DNA of 18,528 nt from Actinomycetes bacterium (GCA_021801615.1 JAJYXS010000033.1:1-18528); one strand, 5' to 3'. Positions 8,101-15,016 are shown, numbered from the stretch's first letter. Made by a program: numbers and translations. The notes: generated from the sequence alone by a model not told the origin.

Positions 8101-8608
8101 GGGCCGGCGCCTACGCGCAGGCGTGGACCCGAGCGGGCTGCGAGCGGAGCGGAACGTCTTCCGCCTGCATCCCCTCGGCAGCGCCGCGTTGCGGATCGGA
8201 GCGGACCACGACCCTGACGAGCTCGCCGTCTCGCTCGCGGTGTCGGCGGACCTCGGCCTCGACCTCCGGCTGTCGGTGGCGGCCTACGATCCGAAGCTTC
8301 CCGCTGCGACCGTCGTGGAGGACGACGCCACGTTCGTCGAGCGCATGCGACGCGAACGACCCGACCGCGTCCGCCTCGGGTCACCCGCACCCGCGCTCCG
8401 CCTCGCCCTGTTGGACGCGGGGCTCGAGGTGGACGTGGAGCCGCTCGTCGGGCTGGGAACCTACGAGCTGCTCCGCTGGACGAGAGAGCAGGCGGTGAGC
8501 ACGACCAACCACCGGCACGGCAACGTCGTCATGCGTCCTGCGCGCCGCGCGCCGCACCGCGCCACCGCGCACCGCACCGCGCCTCTCATCGAAGGTGCCG
8601 GGACCTGA
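5120..8608 (+). CDS. putA: Bifunctional proline dehydrogenase / L-glutamate-gamma-semialdehyde dehydrogenase
   Basis: 1162 aa. It oxidises proline to pyrroline-5-carboxylate (FAD) and then to glutamate (NAD+), with channelling between sites. The proline dehydrogenase barrel covers about 60-450, with SVKLSALYS near 187, RLVKGAN, EMLEGMA near 371 and RRFDENTEPENFL near 412. The aldehyde dehydrogenase covers about 520-970: PWNFPY near 653, ILKPAPET, HAETSGKNS with general base Glu751, GQKCSA with nucleophile Cys785, TECFGPVLG, and PFGGWKRSSVG. A further C-terminal region of about 180 residues, as in long PutA proteins, ends in a low-complexity His/Arg/Ala tail. There is no N-terminal ribbon-helix-helix domain, so it should not repress its own gene. 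The ATG at 5120 has only a poor Shine-Dalgarno sequence. Confidence 0.96.
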   Translation: MDALSSDDERRCRDAEALAARLVEEARATMGPRERRRRRRIAAAVTDDTSRAFLLELTDQVLRIRTPRRAAARLADLVRTYPSPAMAGPADRVALQLAGILAPIAPAPVVALATARLRRELAGLVLPAEAAPLRRHLRRRRAEGMRLNVNLLGEAVLGERQARERARLVTGLLGRREVDCISVKLSALYSQLDVVAYEHSLHEVRERLRPILEAAARHDPPKLVNLDMEEYRDLQVTVDAFTSLLGDGQLLDLYAGIALQAYLPDATGVLEQLCAFARDRRARGGAPIRVRLVKGANLAMERVEAELRGWEQAPYPTKAEVDANYKRMLDLALRPENAGAVRIGVASHNLFDVAWALTLGRECGDDRVEIEMLEGMAVAEAKAVARVAGGVLLYAPVVRRDDFESAVAYLVRRFDENTEPENFLAHVAELEPGSDAWEDQRQRFRRAVADRLRPAGSPRRRPTLGTPGPAEARTPAGTFAGAEQPFANAADTDFSVPANRAVLAEAMRALAATPPPPVPALVGGEVVEGPLTGTGIDPSAPESEWYRYVQADMETVERAVAVARRAAPAWASTPGVERRRLLHAVAARIEADRARTIAVMAADSGKVVREGDVEVSEAVDGARYYGDQAVVLESLHGRDGRFSPFGVVVVAPPWNFPYAIPSGGVFAALAAGNAVILKPAPETVLTASSIVAHCHEAGIPKDVVQFVPCADAETGRRLVTHPDVGAVILTGAYDTARRFLEWRPDLRLHAETSGKNSIVVTAAADQEDAVRDIVHSAFSHAGQKCSAASLAILEAPVYDDPRFCERLADAVESLRVGSPFDLSTRIGPLIRPPAGPLERALSTLGPRERWLVEPRQVGDNPQLWSPGVKLGVEPGSEFHLTECFGPVLGLLRARDLDHALELQNATPYGLTGGISTLDTREADRWTAGVAVGNAYVNRPITGAIVRRQPFGGWKRSSVGPGAKTGGPHYVATLGHWRRTGPADLAAETARARTEGRRLRAGVDPSGLRAERNVFRLHPLGSAALRIGADHDPDELAVSLAVSADLGLDLRLSVAAYDPKLPAATVVEDDATFVERMRRERPDRVRLGSPAPALRLALLDAGLEVDVEPLVGLGTYELLRWTREQAVSTTNHRHGNVVMRPARRAPHRATAHRTAPLIEGAGT
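8545..8583 (+). repeat. Low-complexity caccgcgc-like tract at the 3' end of putA
   Basis: Degenerate repeats of gcaccgc/ccaccgcgc encode RRAPHRATAHRTAP, the last residues but a few of PutA. It is imperfect, so this may be simple-sequence drift and not a true tandem array. Confidence 0.45.
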
Positions 8609-8614
8609 CCGGGC

Positions 8615-8655
8615 TCAGCTTGACGTCAGCTTGACGTCAGCTTGAGCTCAGCTTG
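8615..8655. repeat. 11-bp tandem repeat between convergent putA and pdxH
   Basis: The unit tcagcttgacg occurs at 8615, 8626 and 8637 (the last ending gc) plus eight bases of a fourth copy. Across unit boundaries gtca-gct-tgac forms a small inverted repeat, so transcripts from either side could make short hairpins. It fills most of the 62-bp gap between the two stop codons and may stand in for a bidirectional terminator, although no T-run follows. Confidence 0.9.
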
Positions 8656-8670
8656 CCTCCCCGGGGCCTG

Positions 8671-9270
8671 TCAGGGAGCGAGACGGTCGACCCGCCAGCC
8701 GTCACGCTCGCGCAGGTAGCGCAGCCGGTCGTGCAACCGGTACGGGCCCTCCTGCCAGAACTCGACGGCCGTCGGGATGATCCGATAGCCACCCCACCGA
8801 TCCGGCCTTGGGGGGGCGACGTCGCCGAGCAGCGAGACCGCGTCCTCGAGCACCTGTCTGCTCGGGAGCACCGAGCTCTGCTTGGAGGCGACGGCGCTCC
8901 TGCGCGACGCCTCGGGTCGAGTCAGCCAGTACTGGTCCGACTCCTCGGCGGTGGTCTTCACGACAGCGCCGCTGACCCGCACCTGCCGGTGGACCGGAAC
9001 GTGCCAGTGGAAGACGGCCGACGCCGTGGGGTTCTCGCCGAGGTCCCTCGCCTTGTCGCTCCCGTAGTCGGTGAAGAAGACCACACCCTCGTCGCGCCCG
9101 CGCATGAGCACGTAGCGGGCGGACGGCGTGCCGCCAGCACTCGCGGTCGCAAGGCACATCGCGTGCGGCATCGGGTCCCCCGCCGCGCGCGCCGCCTCGA
9201 GCCAGTCGTCCAGCTGGCGCAACGGATCCTGGTCGAGGTCGGGGACGTCCACGCCCACAGTATCCACCAT
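8671..9270 (-). CDS. pdxH: Pyridoxamine/pyridoxine 5'-phosphate oxidase
   Basis: 199 aa. An FMN enzyme that makes pyridoxal 5'-phosphate from pyridoxamine or pyridoxine 5'-phosphate. Visible signatures are DPMPHAMCLATA, ARYVLMRGRDEGVVFFTDYGSDKA (FMN and phosphate contacts), FHW at the end of the next strand, SRQ in the middle, and the C-terminal WGGYRIIP...VEFWQ...RLHDRLRY hallmark. Length and order agree with the family. The ATG at 9270 has no clear Shine-Dalgarno sequence. It starts 30 bp after the kinase gene and is the last gene of the ftsH operon. Confidence 0.95.
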   Translation of the reverse strand: MVDTVGVDVPDLDQDPLRQLDDWLEAARAAGDPMPHAMCLATASAGGTPSARYVLMRGRDEGVVFFTDYGSDKARDLGENPTASAVFHWHVPVHRQVRVSGAVVKTTAEESDQYWLTRPEASRRSAVASKQSSVLPSRQVLEDAVSLLGDVAPPRPDRWGGYRIIPTAVEFWQEGPYRLHDRLRYLRERDGWRVDRLAP

Positions 9271-9300
9271 GGGCGTCGGCGCGGCGCGCGTGGTGTCCGC

Positions 9301-10368
9301 TCAGCGCGCGGCGACGTCGGTACGTGCGGTGCCGAGGTCGCCGTACGCGGCCGCGAACCGCTCGACGGTCGCCATGCAGACATCGACCCGCTGCAGCGTG
9401 CCGAACGACAGCGTGTGCAGCCACGTCGCAAGGCCGAACGCCGGCGTCTCCCGGTAGCGCTCCCACGCCGAGCCGAACGGCGGGGGCGCGGCTCCTGCAC
9501 GTCCGAGGGCGTCGAGATAGCGCGCCAAGAGCCCGCGTTCGTGGCGTCGCCTGTCCTCGACGTCGAGGGAGCCGACGAGGAAGTAGCCGACGTCGTGAGA
9601 CCAATGGCCGACGCGTGCGAGCTGCCAGTCGAAAAAGCCGGTCTCCCCGCCAACTGCGCCGTAGCAGTTCCCGGGGTGGGGATCGCCGTGCAGGACGGTT
9701 CGCGGCGGCGCAGCGGCGAGCACCGAGCTACGGGCGAACTGGTGGCTGAGCTGGCGCGGCCCGACTCCGCGCGGCAGCCTTAGCCCGCGGCCGAGCACGC
9801 GGTGCGCACGCCGCATCCCGCGTGCGAGGCTGGCCACGGAGAGCGCGCGCAAGCCAGGGCCGAGGCGCCACTCGGACAGGCAGCCGAGCGCCGCCGGAAG
9901 CGGGCGGGCCCAGTGGGCGGCGTGGAGCGCCGCGAGCCCCTCCAGCCCGCGCCCGACGGCGTCGACCGAGAGCGGGGTCCGGGCGTCGAAGGGCGTCGCC
10001 CCGCTCGCGACGATGTCCTCGGTCACGACCACGCACGCCGCACGCCACCGGTCGACGCCGCCGGCGAGGAAGGCGGGATGCTCGAGGGGGAAGCGCACAG
10101 CACCGTCCGCGAGACGTGCCTCCGTCGCGAGCGCACCCAGCGCGACCAGCGCCAAGCGGTGCGTCGCTCGTCCCGGAACCTTGACGAACACCGACGAGGG
10201 TCCCTCTTCCCTCTCGAGCGACAGCGCCACGCGCGCGCTGGTGTTGGTGCCGTGCCGGACGTCGCCGACGCGGAGCCCTTCGACCACGATCCCCGGGTAG
10301 CGCCGCGCCAGCGCGGCGGTCATCCACGCGGGGTCGAGGTCCGACCAGCGCCTGGGCACGGGGAGCAC
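9301..10368 (-). CDS. Phosphotransferase-fold (APH-like) kinase, unknown substrate
   Basis: 355 aa. The protein-kinase-like fold of aminoglycoside phosphotransferases and related small-molecule kinases. FVKVPG (Lys63) is the ATP-binding lysine, HGDPHPGN at 227-234 carries the catalytic Asp229 and Asn234, and FFDWQ (Asp247) is the metal-binding aspartate. SHDVGYFLVGSL resembles the DLA/YFL segment of the APH family, and the early part with GTNTSARV is like the ecdysteroid/acyl-CoA-dehydrogenase-linked APH groups. The substrate cannot be named, and nothing specifically suggests antibiotic resistance. I chose GTG at 10368 because AGGAGG stands exactly five bases before it. A TTG at 10440 would overlap ftsH. 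The gap to the ftsH stop is 40 bp. Confidence 0.85.
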   Translation of the reverse strand: MLPVPRRWSDLDPAWMTAALARRYPGIVVEGLRVGDVRHGTNTSARVALSLEREEGPSSVFVKVPGRATHRLALVALGALATEARLADGAVRFPLEHPAFLAGGVDRWRAACVVVTEDIVASGATPFDARTPLSVDAVGRGLEGLAALHAAHWARPLPAALGCLSEWRLGPGLRALSVASLARGMRRAHRVLGRGLRLPRGVGPRQLSHQFARSSVLAAAPPRTVLHGDPHPGNCYGAVGGETGFFDWQLARVGHWSHDVGYFLVGSLDVEDRRRHERGLLARYLDALGRAGAAPPPFGSAWERYRETPAFGLATWLHTLSFGTLQRVDVCMATVERFAAAYGDLGTARTDVAAR

Positions 10369-10373
10369 CGGGA

Positions 10374-10379
10374 CCTCCT
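10374..10379 (-). promoter_or_regulatory. Consensus ribosome binding site for the APH-like kinase
   Basis: AGGAGG reads on the minus strand from 10379 to 10374, with a five-base spacer to the GTG at 10368. It is the best Shine-Dalgarno match I noticed in the window, and it sets the start of the kinase inside the longer open frame. Confidence 0.75.
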
Positions 10380-10408
10380 GTTCGGCCCCGGCTGGGGCGC
10401 GTCGGCCG

Positions 10409-12427
10409 TCACCTCGGCCAGTCCCCTCGCCTCTCGTCAAAGGGCGCGACGCCGGCGGCGGCCGAGGACTCGGTGCGCTGCACCGAGGACTTGTTGCCAG
10501 CGGCCACCTTCACGGGCTCCAGCCCGAGCTCGGCCTGCGGGGACTCCGGCTCGGCCACCCCCGCGATCCTGTAGACCTCCGACCCGTCCACGGTCTCGTG
10601 CGTCATGAGCAGGTCCGCGAGCTGACGGAGCTCTGCACGGTGCTGGGTCAGCAGCGCGACCGCCCGCTTCTCTGCCTGCGACACAAGCAGCGCCACCTGC
10701 GCGTCGATCTTGGCCTGGGTCTCCTCGGCGAAGGGGCGGCTCGACAGGGCGGGTCCCCCGCCGCCGAGGAACGCCGAGCCCCCTTCCGGATAGCCCACCG
10801 GACCGAGCTCGTCGGAGAGGCCGAACTCCCGCACCATCTTGGTGGCGAGCTCGGTCGCGGACGCGAGGTCGTTCGCCGCGCCCGTCGACCCTTGGCCGAG
10901 CTCGACCAGCTCGGCGGCCCGTCCGCCCAGCCGAACGGCGAGCATGGTCTGCAAGACGTCCTCTCCGTAGAGGTGGCGTTCGACGAGCGGCAGCTGCTGG
11001 GTCACGCCGAGTGCCTGGCCGGCCGGCAGGATGGTGACCTTCGTCACGGGATCGGCCTTGGGGCTGTAGGCGGCGACCAGGGCATGGCCCGCCTCATGGA
11101 CCGCCACCGCATGCTTCTCCTCGGGGAGCAGCACGTTGGAGCCTTCCCGGCGTCCGAGGAGCAGGCGGTCGCGAGCCTCGTCGAAGTCCGTCCCCTCCAG
11201 CACGTCGCGGTTGTGACGCACCGCGACGATCGCGGCCTCGTTGACCAGGTTGGCCAGGTCCGCGCCGGAGAACCCGGGCGTGCCCCGGGCGACGACGTCG
11301 AGATCCACGCTGGGCGCCAGCCGCTTCCCCTGCGCATGCACCTTCAAGATCGCGAGACGCTCCGCGAGCGTCGGGAGCGGAATGGTCACCTGCCGGTCGA
11401 ACCTTCCGGGCCTGAGCAGCGCGGGGTCCAGGATCTCCGGACGGTTGGTGGCTGCGAGCACGACGATCCCTTCGGAGGGGTCGAAGCCGTCCATCTCGGA
11501 CAGGAGCTGGTTCAGCGTCTGCTCTCGCTCGTCGTTCGAGACGATCGCGCCGGCGCCGCTTCGACGCTGCCCGATCGCATCGATCTCGTCGACGAAGATG
11601 ATCGCCGGCGCCCGCTTGCGCCCCTCCGCGAAGAGGTCGCGCACACGAGCGGCGCCGACACCGACGAACATCTCGACGAAGCTCGACCCGGTCACCGAGA
11701 AGAACGGGACGGACGCCTCTCCGGCGACGGCACGCGCGAGCAGCGTCTTGCCCGTCCCGGGCGGGCCGACCATCAGCACCCCGCGCGGGGCGACCGCGCC
11801 GGCGCGCCGGTAGCGCTCGGGGCTCCGCAGGAATTCGACGACCTCGGCGATCTCACGCTTGGCACCTGTGTACCCGGCCACGTCGGCGAAGGTCGTCGAC
11901 GGGCGATCCGCATCGAACACCTTGGCCTTGGATCTCCCGACGCCCATCGCGCCCTGGAAGACTCCCCCGCCTGCGCCATGGCGCGACAGGCGGAACCAGA
12001 GCCATCCGACGATGACGAACGGGAGCAGGAGGATGAGCCAGGTGAGCACCTCGTCGCCGAACGACGTGGTCGAGGCTGTCGCCGTGATCTCCACACCGTC
12101 GCGCTGGAGCTTGGAGAGCAGTGACGAGCCGGCGAGCTGCACGGGGATGACGGTCGTGTAGTGCTTCCCGTTGGCCAGCGTGCCGCTCGCGCTCCCGCTG
12201 GACGTGATGGTGATCGTGCGCACGGTCTTCGCCGACACGTCCTTCAAGAAGTGGCTGTAGGTGAGTGTGACCGACGGTGTCACCCTGGTGGCGGGCAGGA
12301 CGAAGAACAGACCGATGAAGAGGATCAGCGCGGCGAGCCACAGCCAGTGACGCCATGGCGGCGGGGGCGGCGGCGCGGTCGGAACCGGCTTGTCGCCTTG
12401 AGGCGGCGGGTTCGCCTGCTTGGTCAT
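10409..12427 (-). CDS. ftsH: ATP-dependent zinc metalloprotease FtsH
   Basis: 672 aa. A membrane-anchored AAA+ protease that degrades misfolded and regulatory proteins. A Pro-rich cytosolic start is followed by TM1 near 29-46, an extracytoplasmic domain, and TM2 near 127-146. The AAA module has Walker A GPPGTGKT (221-228), pore motif MFVGVG (253-258), Walker B FVDEID (278-283) and second region of homology TNRPEILDPALLRPGRFDRQ. The zinc site is HEAGH (444-448), with Asp520 as third ligand. All key residues are present. The C-terminal tail from about 630 is variable. The ATG at 12427 is preceded by AAGGAGGAGG with a nine-base spacer. The leader beyond it contains a 21-bp repeat array. It is the first gene of the ftsH-kinase-pdxH operon. 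Confidence 0.97.
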   Translation of the reverse strand: MTKQANPPPQGDKPVPTAPPPPPPWRHWLWLAALILFIGLFFVLPATRVTPSVTLTYSHFLKDVSAKTVRTITITSSGSASGTLANGKHYTTVIPVQLAGSSLLSKLQRDGVEITATASTTSFGDEVLTWLILLLPFVIVGWLWFRLSRHGAGGGVFQGAMGVGRSKAKVFDADRPSTTFADVAGYTGAKREIAEVVEFLRSPERYRRAGAVAPRGVLMVGPPGTGKTLLARAVAGEASVPFFSVTGSSFVEMFVGVGAARVRDLFAEGRKRAPAIIFVDEIDAIGQRRSGAGAIVSNDEREQTLNQLLSEMDGFDPSEGIVVLAATNRPEILDPALLRPGRFDRQVTIPLPTLAERLAILKVHAQGKRLAPSVDLDVVARGTPGFSGADLANLVNEAAIVAVRHNRDVLEGTDFDEARDRLLLGRREGSNVLLPEEKHAVAVHEAGHALVAAYSPKADPVTKVTILPAGQALGVTQQLPLVERHLYGEDVLQTMLAVRLGGRAAELVELGQGSTGAANDLASATELATKMVREFGLSDELGPVGYPEGGSAFLGGGGPALSSRPFAEETQAKIDAQVALLVSQAEKRAVALLTQHRAELRQLADLLMTHETVDGSEVYRIAGVAEPESPQAELGLEPVKVAAGNKSSVQRTESSAAAGVAPFDERRGDWPR

Positions 12428-12450
12428 CTAGGGGTGCCTCCTCCTTCGTC

Positions 12451-12550
12451 GGCGAGCCGCCGCTTGCCGTTGGCGAGCCGCCGGCCGTTGGCGAGCCGCC
12501 GCTTGCCGTTGGCGAGCCGCCGCTTGCCGTTGCGAGCCGCCGCTTGCCGT
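12451..12550. repeat. 21-bp tandem repeat, about 5 copies, in the ftsH leader
   Basis: Units start at 12451, 12472 (18 bp, three bases lost), 12490, 12511 and 12532 (first base missing). Each contains the imperfect inverted repeat ggcgagc-cgcc-gcttgcc, a seven-pair stem with one G-U pair as plus-strand RNA, or one A-C mismatch as ftsH leader RNA. The array begins 23 bp before the ftsH start, directly beyond its Shine-Dalgarno sequence, and so would be within the ftsH 5' UTR if the promoter is further upstream. Confidence 0.93.
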
Positions 12551-12841
12551 GCTCGACGTTACAACCAGGTTGGCGATCATCGGTCGGCGGGGATCGCACG
12601 CTCGGCGCTCGCCGCAGGCCCTTGGCTCGAGGGGTGGAGCCGCGAGAGACTGAGGTCCGGGCAACGAGGCCCTAGGCCCTGGGGGCTGGCCGGTCCCCAC
12701 GCCTTCGGAGGAAGGGAGCGGACAGTGGACGAAGAGCTGATTGGCTCACCCAAGCCCGCGGAAGCCGAGAGCGACGTCGTGGGCGGCGGGTGCACCTGAG
12801 AGCACCGGCACCCAGCAGGCGGCGCCCGACCATCTGCAGCC
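12551..12841. other. Divergent intergenic region between ftsH and the polymerase gene
   Basis: About 290 bp remain after the repeat array. Promoters for both divergent genes must be here or in the array, but I see no convincing -35/-10 pair. A weak minus-strand candidate -10 (tgtaac) lies near 12561. The segment also includes the very short frame described separately at 12725-12799. No RNA gene was recognised. Confidence 0.5.
12725..12799 (+). CDS. Possible 24-residue peptide (very uncertain)
   Basis: A GTG at 12725 preceded by aagggag with a six-base spacer opens a frame of 24 codons ending in TGA. The product is acidic, contains SPKPAEAESD, and ends GGGCT. It lies upstream of the polymerase gene and could be a leader peptide or a chance frame. 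It has no known family and no biosynthetic neighbours. It is listed only because of the good ribosome-binding-site spacing. Confidence 0.15.
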   Translation: MDEELIGSPKPAEAESDVVGGGCT

Positions 12842-13846
12842 ATGAGCAGCATGTCCATCGAGGCGGCCGGTCACCGGGTCCAGATCTCCAACCCAGACCG
12901 CATCTACTTTCCTTCGCTCGGCGCGACCAAGGGCGACCTGGTCGAGTACTACCTCTCGGTGGGCGACGCGCTCGTGCACACCGCGGGTGGGCGACCGGCG
13001 CTCCTCGAACGCTTTCCCGAGGGCGCGGGCGGCAGGTCGTTCTTCCAAAAGCGCGTTCCGCCGGGGGCACCCGAATGGGTGCGCACGGCGAGCGTCTCGA
13101 CGCCGAACGGGACGCGCTCGAACGCGCTCGTCGTGGCGGACATCGCACACGTGCTCTGGGCCGTGAACCTGGGATGCCTGGGGCTCCATCTCTGGCCGTT
13201 GCGCGTGGACGACCCGGCCCACGCGGACGAGCTGAGGATCGACCTCGACCCGCAGCCCGGAACCGGGTTCGACGACGCGCGCCAGGTCGCCCGGCACACT
13301 CGGGCGCTCTTGGACGAGCTGGGCATCGCGGGCTACCCCAAGACGACCGGCCGCCGCGGGATCCACGTCTACGTCCGCCTGCAACCGCGTTGGGACTCGA
13401 CCACGGTGCGGGCGGCTGCGGTCGCCCTCGCCAGGGAGCTGGAGCGCCGGCACCCCCACCTCGTCACCGCAAGGTGGTGGAAGGAGGAGCGCGGGAGGCG
13501 GGTCTTCGTCGACTTCAACCAGAATGCTCCGCACAAGACCGTCTTCGGCGCCTGGTTCGTCAGGCCCCGGACGACCGGCCAGGTCTCCACGCCCTTGTAC
13601 TGGGACGAGCTCGACGACGTGGACCCCGAGGCGCTGACCCTCTCCACGGTCCCAGACCGTCTCTTGCGGGGCGGGGACCCCTGGGCAGCCATGGCGTCGC
13701 ATCCCCAATCGCTCGACCCACTGCTCGAGCTCGCAGCCGGCGATCGTGCGCGGGGCCTGCCGGACGCCCCGTGGCCGCCCGAGTACCCCAAGGCTCCCGA
13801 CGAGCCGACGCGTACGCCGCCGAGCAGGGCGCGCAAGCGTCGGTGA
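12842..13846 (+). CDS. LigD-type DNA repair polymerase/primase (Prim-PolC-like)
   Basis: 334 aa, the stand-alone form of the LigD polymerase domain (archaeo-eukaryotic primase superfamily), which fills short gaps and prefers ribonucleotides. ELRIDLDPQPG holds catalytic Asp134 and Asp136, TGRRGIHVYV includes His175, and VFVDFNQNAPHKT supplies the third acidic residue, Asp224. The ending VSTPLYWDEL...P is typical. Its length is close to mycobacterial Prim-PolC, and no ligase or nuclease domain is fused. The C-terminal 30 residues are basic and Pro-rich. The ATG at 12842 has no clear Shine-Dalgarno sequence; an ATG three codons on is possible. The ligase gene begins 19 bp downstream on the same strand. 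No Ku gene is in the window, so a role in end joining is not supported over gap filling. Confidence 0.9.
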   Translation: MSSMSIEAAGHRVQISNPDRIYFPSLGATKGDLVEYYLSVGDALVHTAGGRPALLERFPEGAGGRSFFQKRVPPGAPEWVRTASVSTPNGTRSNALVVADIAHVLWAVNLGCLGLHLWPLRVDDPAHADELRIDLDPQPGTGFDDARQVARHTRALLDELGIAGYPKTTGRRGIHVYVRLQPRWDSTTVRAAAVALARELERRHPHLVTARWWKEERGRRVFVDFNQNAPHKTVFGAWFVRPRTTGQVSTPLYWDELDDVDPEALTLSTVPDRLLRGGDPWAAMASHPQSLDPLLELAAGDRARGLPDAPWPPEYPKAPDEPTRTPPSRARKRR

Positions 13847-13865
13847 CGACCTCAGGCGCCGCGCG

Positions 13866-14936
13866 GTGAGCCTTCCTGTCCGGCCCCCCGTCTCGCCGAT
13901 GCTGGCAAAGCTCGTCCGCGAATTGCCTCGCGAAGAAGGGCTCTCCTACGAGCCGAAGTGGGACGGATTCCGCTGCGTGGTGTTCCGCGACGACGAATCC
14001 GTCGAGCTTGGGAGCCGCAACGAGAGACCGCTCACGAGGTACTTCCCCGAGCTCCTCCTTCCACTTCGCCGCGAGATCCCCGCGCCCGCGGTGGTCGACG
14101 GGGAGTTGGTCGTCGCAGGACCCCACGGCCTGGACTTCGACGCGCTGACTCAGCGCATCCACCCCGCGCCATCCCGGGTGAAGCTCCTCTCCGAGACGAC
14201 TCCAGGCGCGTTTGTCGCGTTCGACCTGCTCGCGCTCGACGGGCGCGATCTCCGTGACGAGCCGTACACGCGCCGGCGGTCGGCGCTCGAATCCCTCCTC
14301 GCCGACGCGGAGCCGCCCGTGCACCTCACTCCGGTCACCACCGACCCGGCGGTCGCCGCCGACTGGTTCGACAGGTTCGAAGGTGCCGGGCTCGACGGCG
14401 TCGTCGCCAAGGCAGCCAGCCTGCGCTACCGGGAGGGCGAGCGGGTGATGCTGAAAGTGAAGCACGAGAGAACCGCGGACTGCGCCGTGGCCGGCTTCCG
14501 CTGGCACAAGGATGGCGGCGTCGGCTCGCTCTTGCTCGGGCTCTTCGACGAACATCGTTTGCTCCACCACGTCGGCGTCGCGTCCGGCTTCAGCGCAGCT
14601 CGCCGCGCGGCGTTCGTCGAGGAGCTTGCGCCGTTGCGTGCCCGGTCGCTGGAGGAGCACCCATGGCGGGGCTGGACCAGCGCACAGGCAGGCGCGCAGA
14701 CCCGCATGCCCGGCGCGCAGAGCCGGTGGAACGCCGGGAAGGACCTGTCCTGGGAGGCGTTGCGAGTCGAGCGAGTGTGCGAGGTCGCGTACGACCACCT
14801 CCAGCGCGACCGCTTCCGGCACGCAACGAGCTTCAGGCGCTGGAGACCCGACCGCGAGCCGGCCTCCTGCACGTACGACCAGCTTGCGACGCCGGTCCCA
14901 GCGGAGCTCGCGACGGTCTTTCGCGCCGGGAGCTGA
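13866..14936 (+). CDS. ligC: ATP-dependent DNA ligase (LigC-like)
   Basis: 356 aa. Seals nicks using ATP. Motif I KWDGFR has nucleophile Lys31 and Arg36. VVDGELVV carries motif III Glu80, followed by FDLLALDG (IIIa), LDGVVAK (IV, Lys182) and MLKVKHERTAD (V, Lys197/Lys199). The OB-fold domain follows from about residue 200, with a late WRP motif. The length is close to mycobacterial LigC. The GTG at 13866 was chosen because it precedes the conserved PPVSPMLAK start and lies just after the polymerase stop. Residues 267-285 are an Ala/Gln/Gly-rich loop with two similar AQ-based halves. It is co-directional with the polymerase, so the two are probably co-transcribed and act together in single-strand gap repair. 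Confidence 0.92.
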   Translation: MSLPVRPPVSPMLAKLVRELPREEGLSYEPKWDGFRCVVFRDDESVELGSRNERPLTRYFPELLLPLRREIPAPAVVDGELVVAGPHGLDFDALTQRIHPAPSRVKLLSETTPGAFVAFDLLALDGRDLRDEPYTRRRSALESLLADAEPPVHLTPVTTDPAVAADWFDRFEGAGLDGVVAKAASLRYREGERVMLKVKHERTADCAVAGFRWHKDGGVGSLLLGLFDEHRLLHHVGVASGFSAARRAAFVEELAPLRARSLEEHPWRGWTSAQAGAQTRMPGAQSRWNAGKDLSWEALRVERVCEVAYDHLQRDRFRHATSFRRWRPDREPASCTYDQLATPVPAELATVFRAGS

Positions 14937-14950
14937 ACGTCGCTGCCCCG

Positions 14951-15016
14951 TGCCGCTGGACCTGCCGCTGGACCTGTGCCGCTGCACCTGTGCCGCTGCA
15001 TCTGTGCCGCTGCATC
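14951..15016. repeat. 12-14 bp tandem repeat between convergent ligC and exonuclease genes
   Basis: Five units beginning tgccgctg start at 14951, 14963, 14977, 14991 and 15005, with the variable tails gacc, gacctg, cacctg, catctg and catc. The gtgc-cgct-gcac inner part is a small inverted repeat. The array fills nearly the whole 78-bp gap between the two stop codons and reaches the exonuclease stop at 15017-15015. Confidence 0.9.

Noticed and set aside
9301..10368. An antibiotic-resistance aminoglycoside phosphotransferase
   Set aside because: Only the general fold motifs match; the gene is in a housekeeping operon with ftsH and pdxH, and nothing points to a drug substrate.
10369..10440. A longer kinase starting at TTG 10440
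   Set aside because: It would overlap ftsH by 32 bp, lacks a ribosome binding site, and adds only low-complexity residues, whereas GTG 10368 has AGGAGG at ideal spacing.
10598..12124. A 508-codon plus-strand frame opposite ftsH
   Set aside because: It is a shadow of ftsH, rich in Arg/Gly/Glu/His, with no domain and no ribosome binding site.
12451..12550. A CRISPR array for the regularly spaced 21-bp units (also considered for 3425-3508 and 4915-5040)
   Set aside because: Copies are directly adjacent with no unique spacers, and no cas genes are in the window.
13560..14987. A 475-codon minus-strand frame opposite the polymerase-ligase pair
   Set aside because: It is a shadow of ligC and the polymerase gene, whose motifs are complete on the plus strand.
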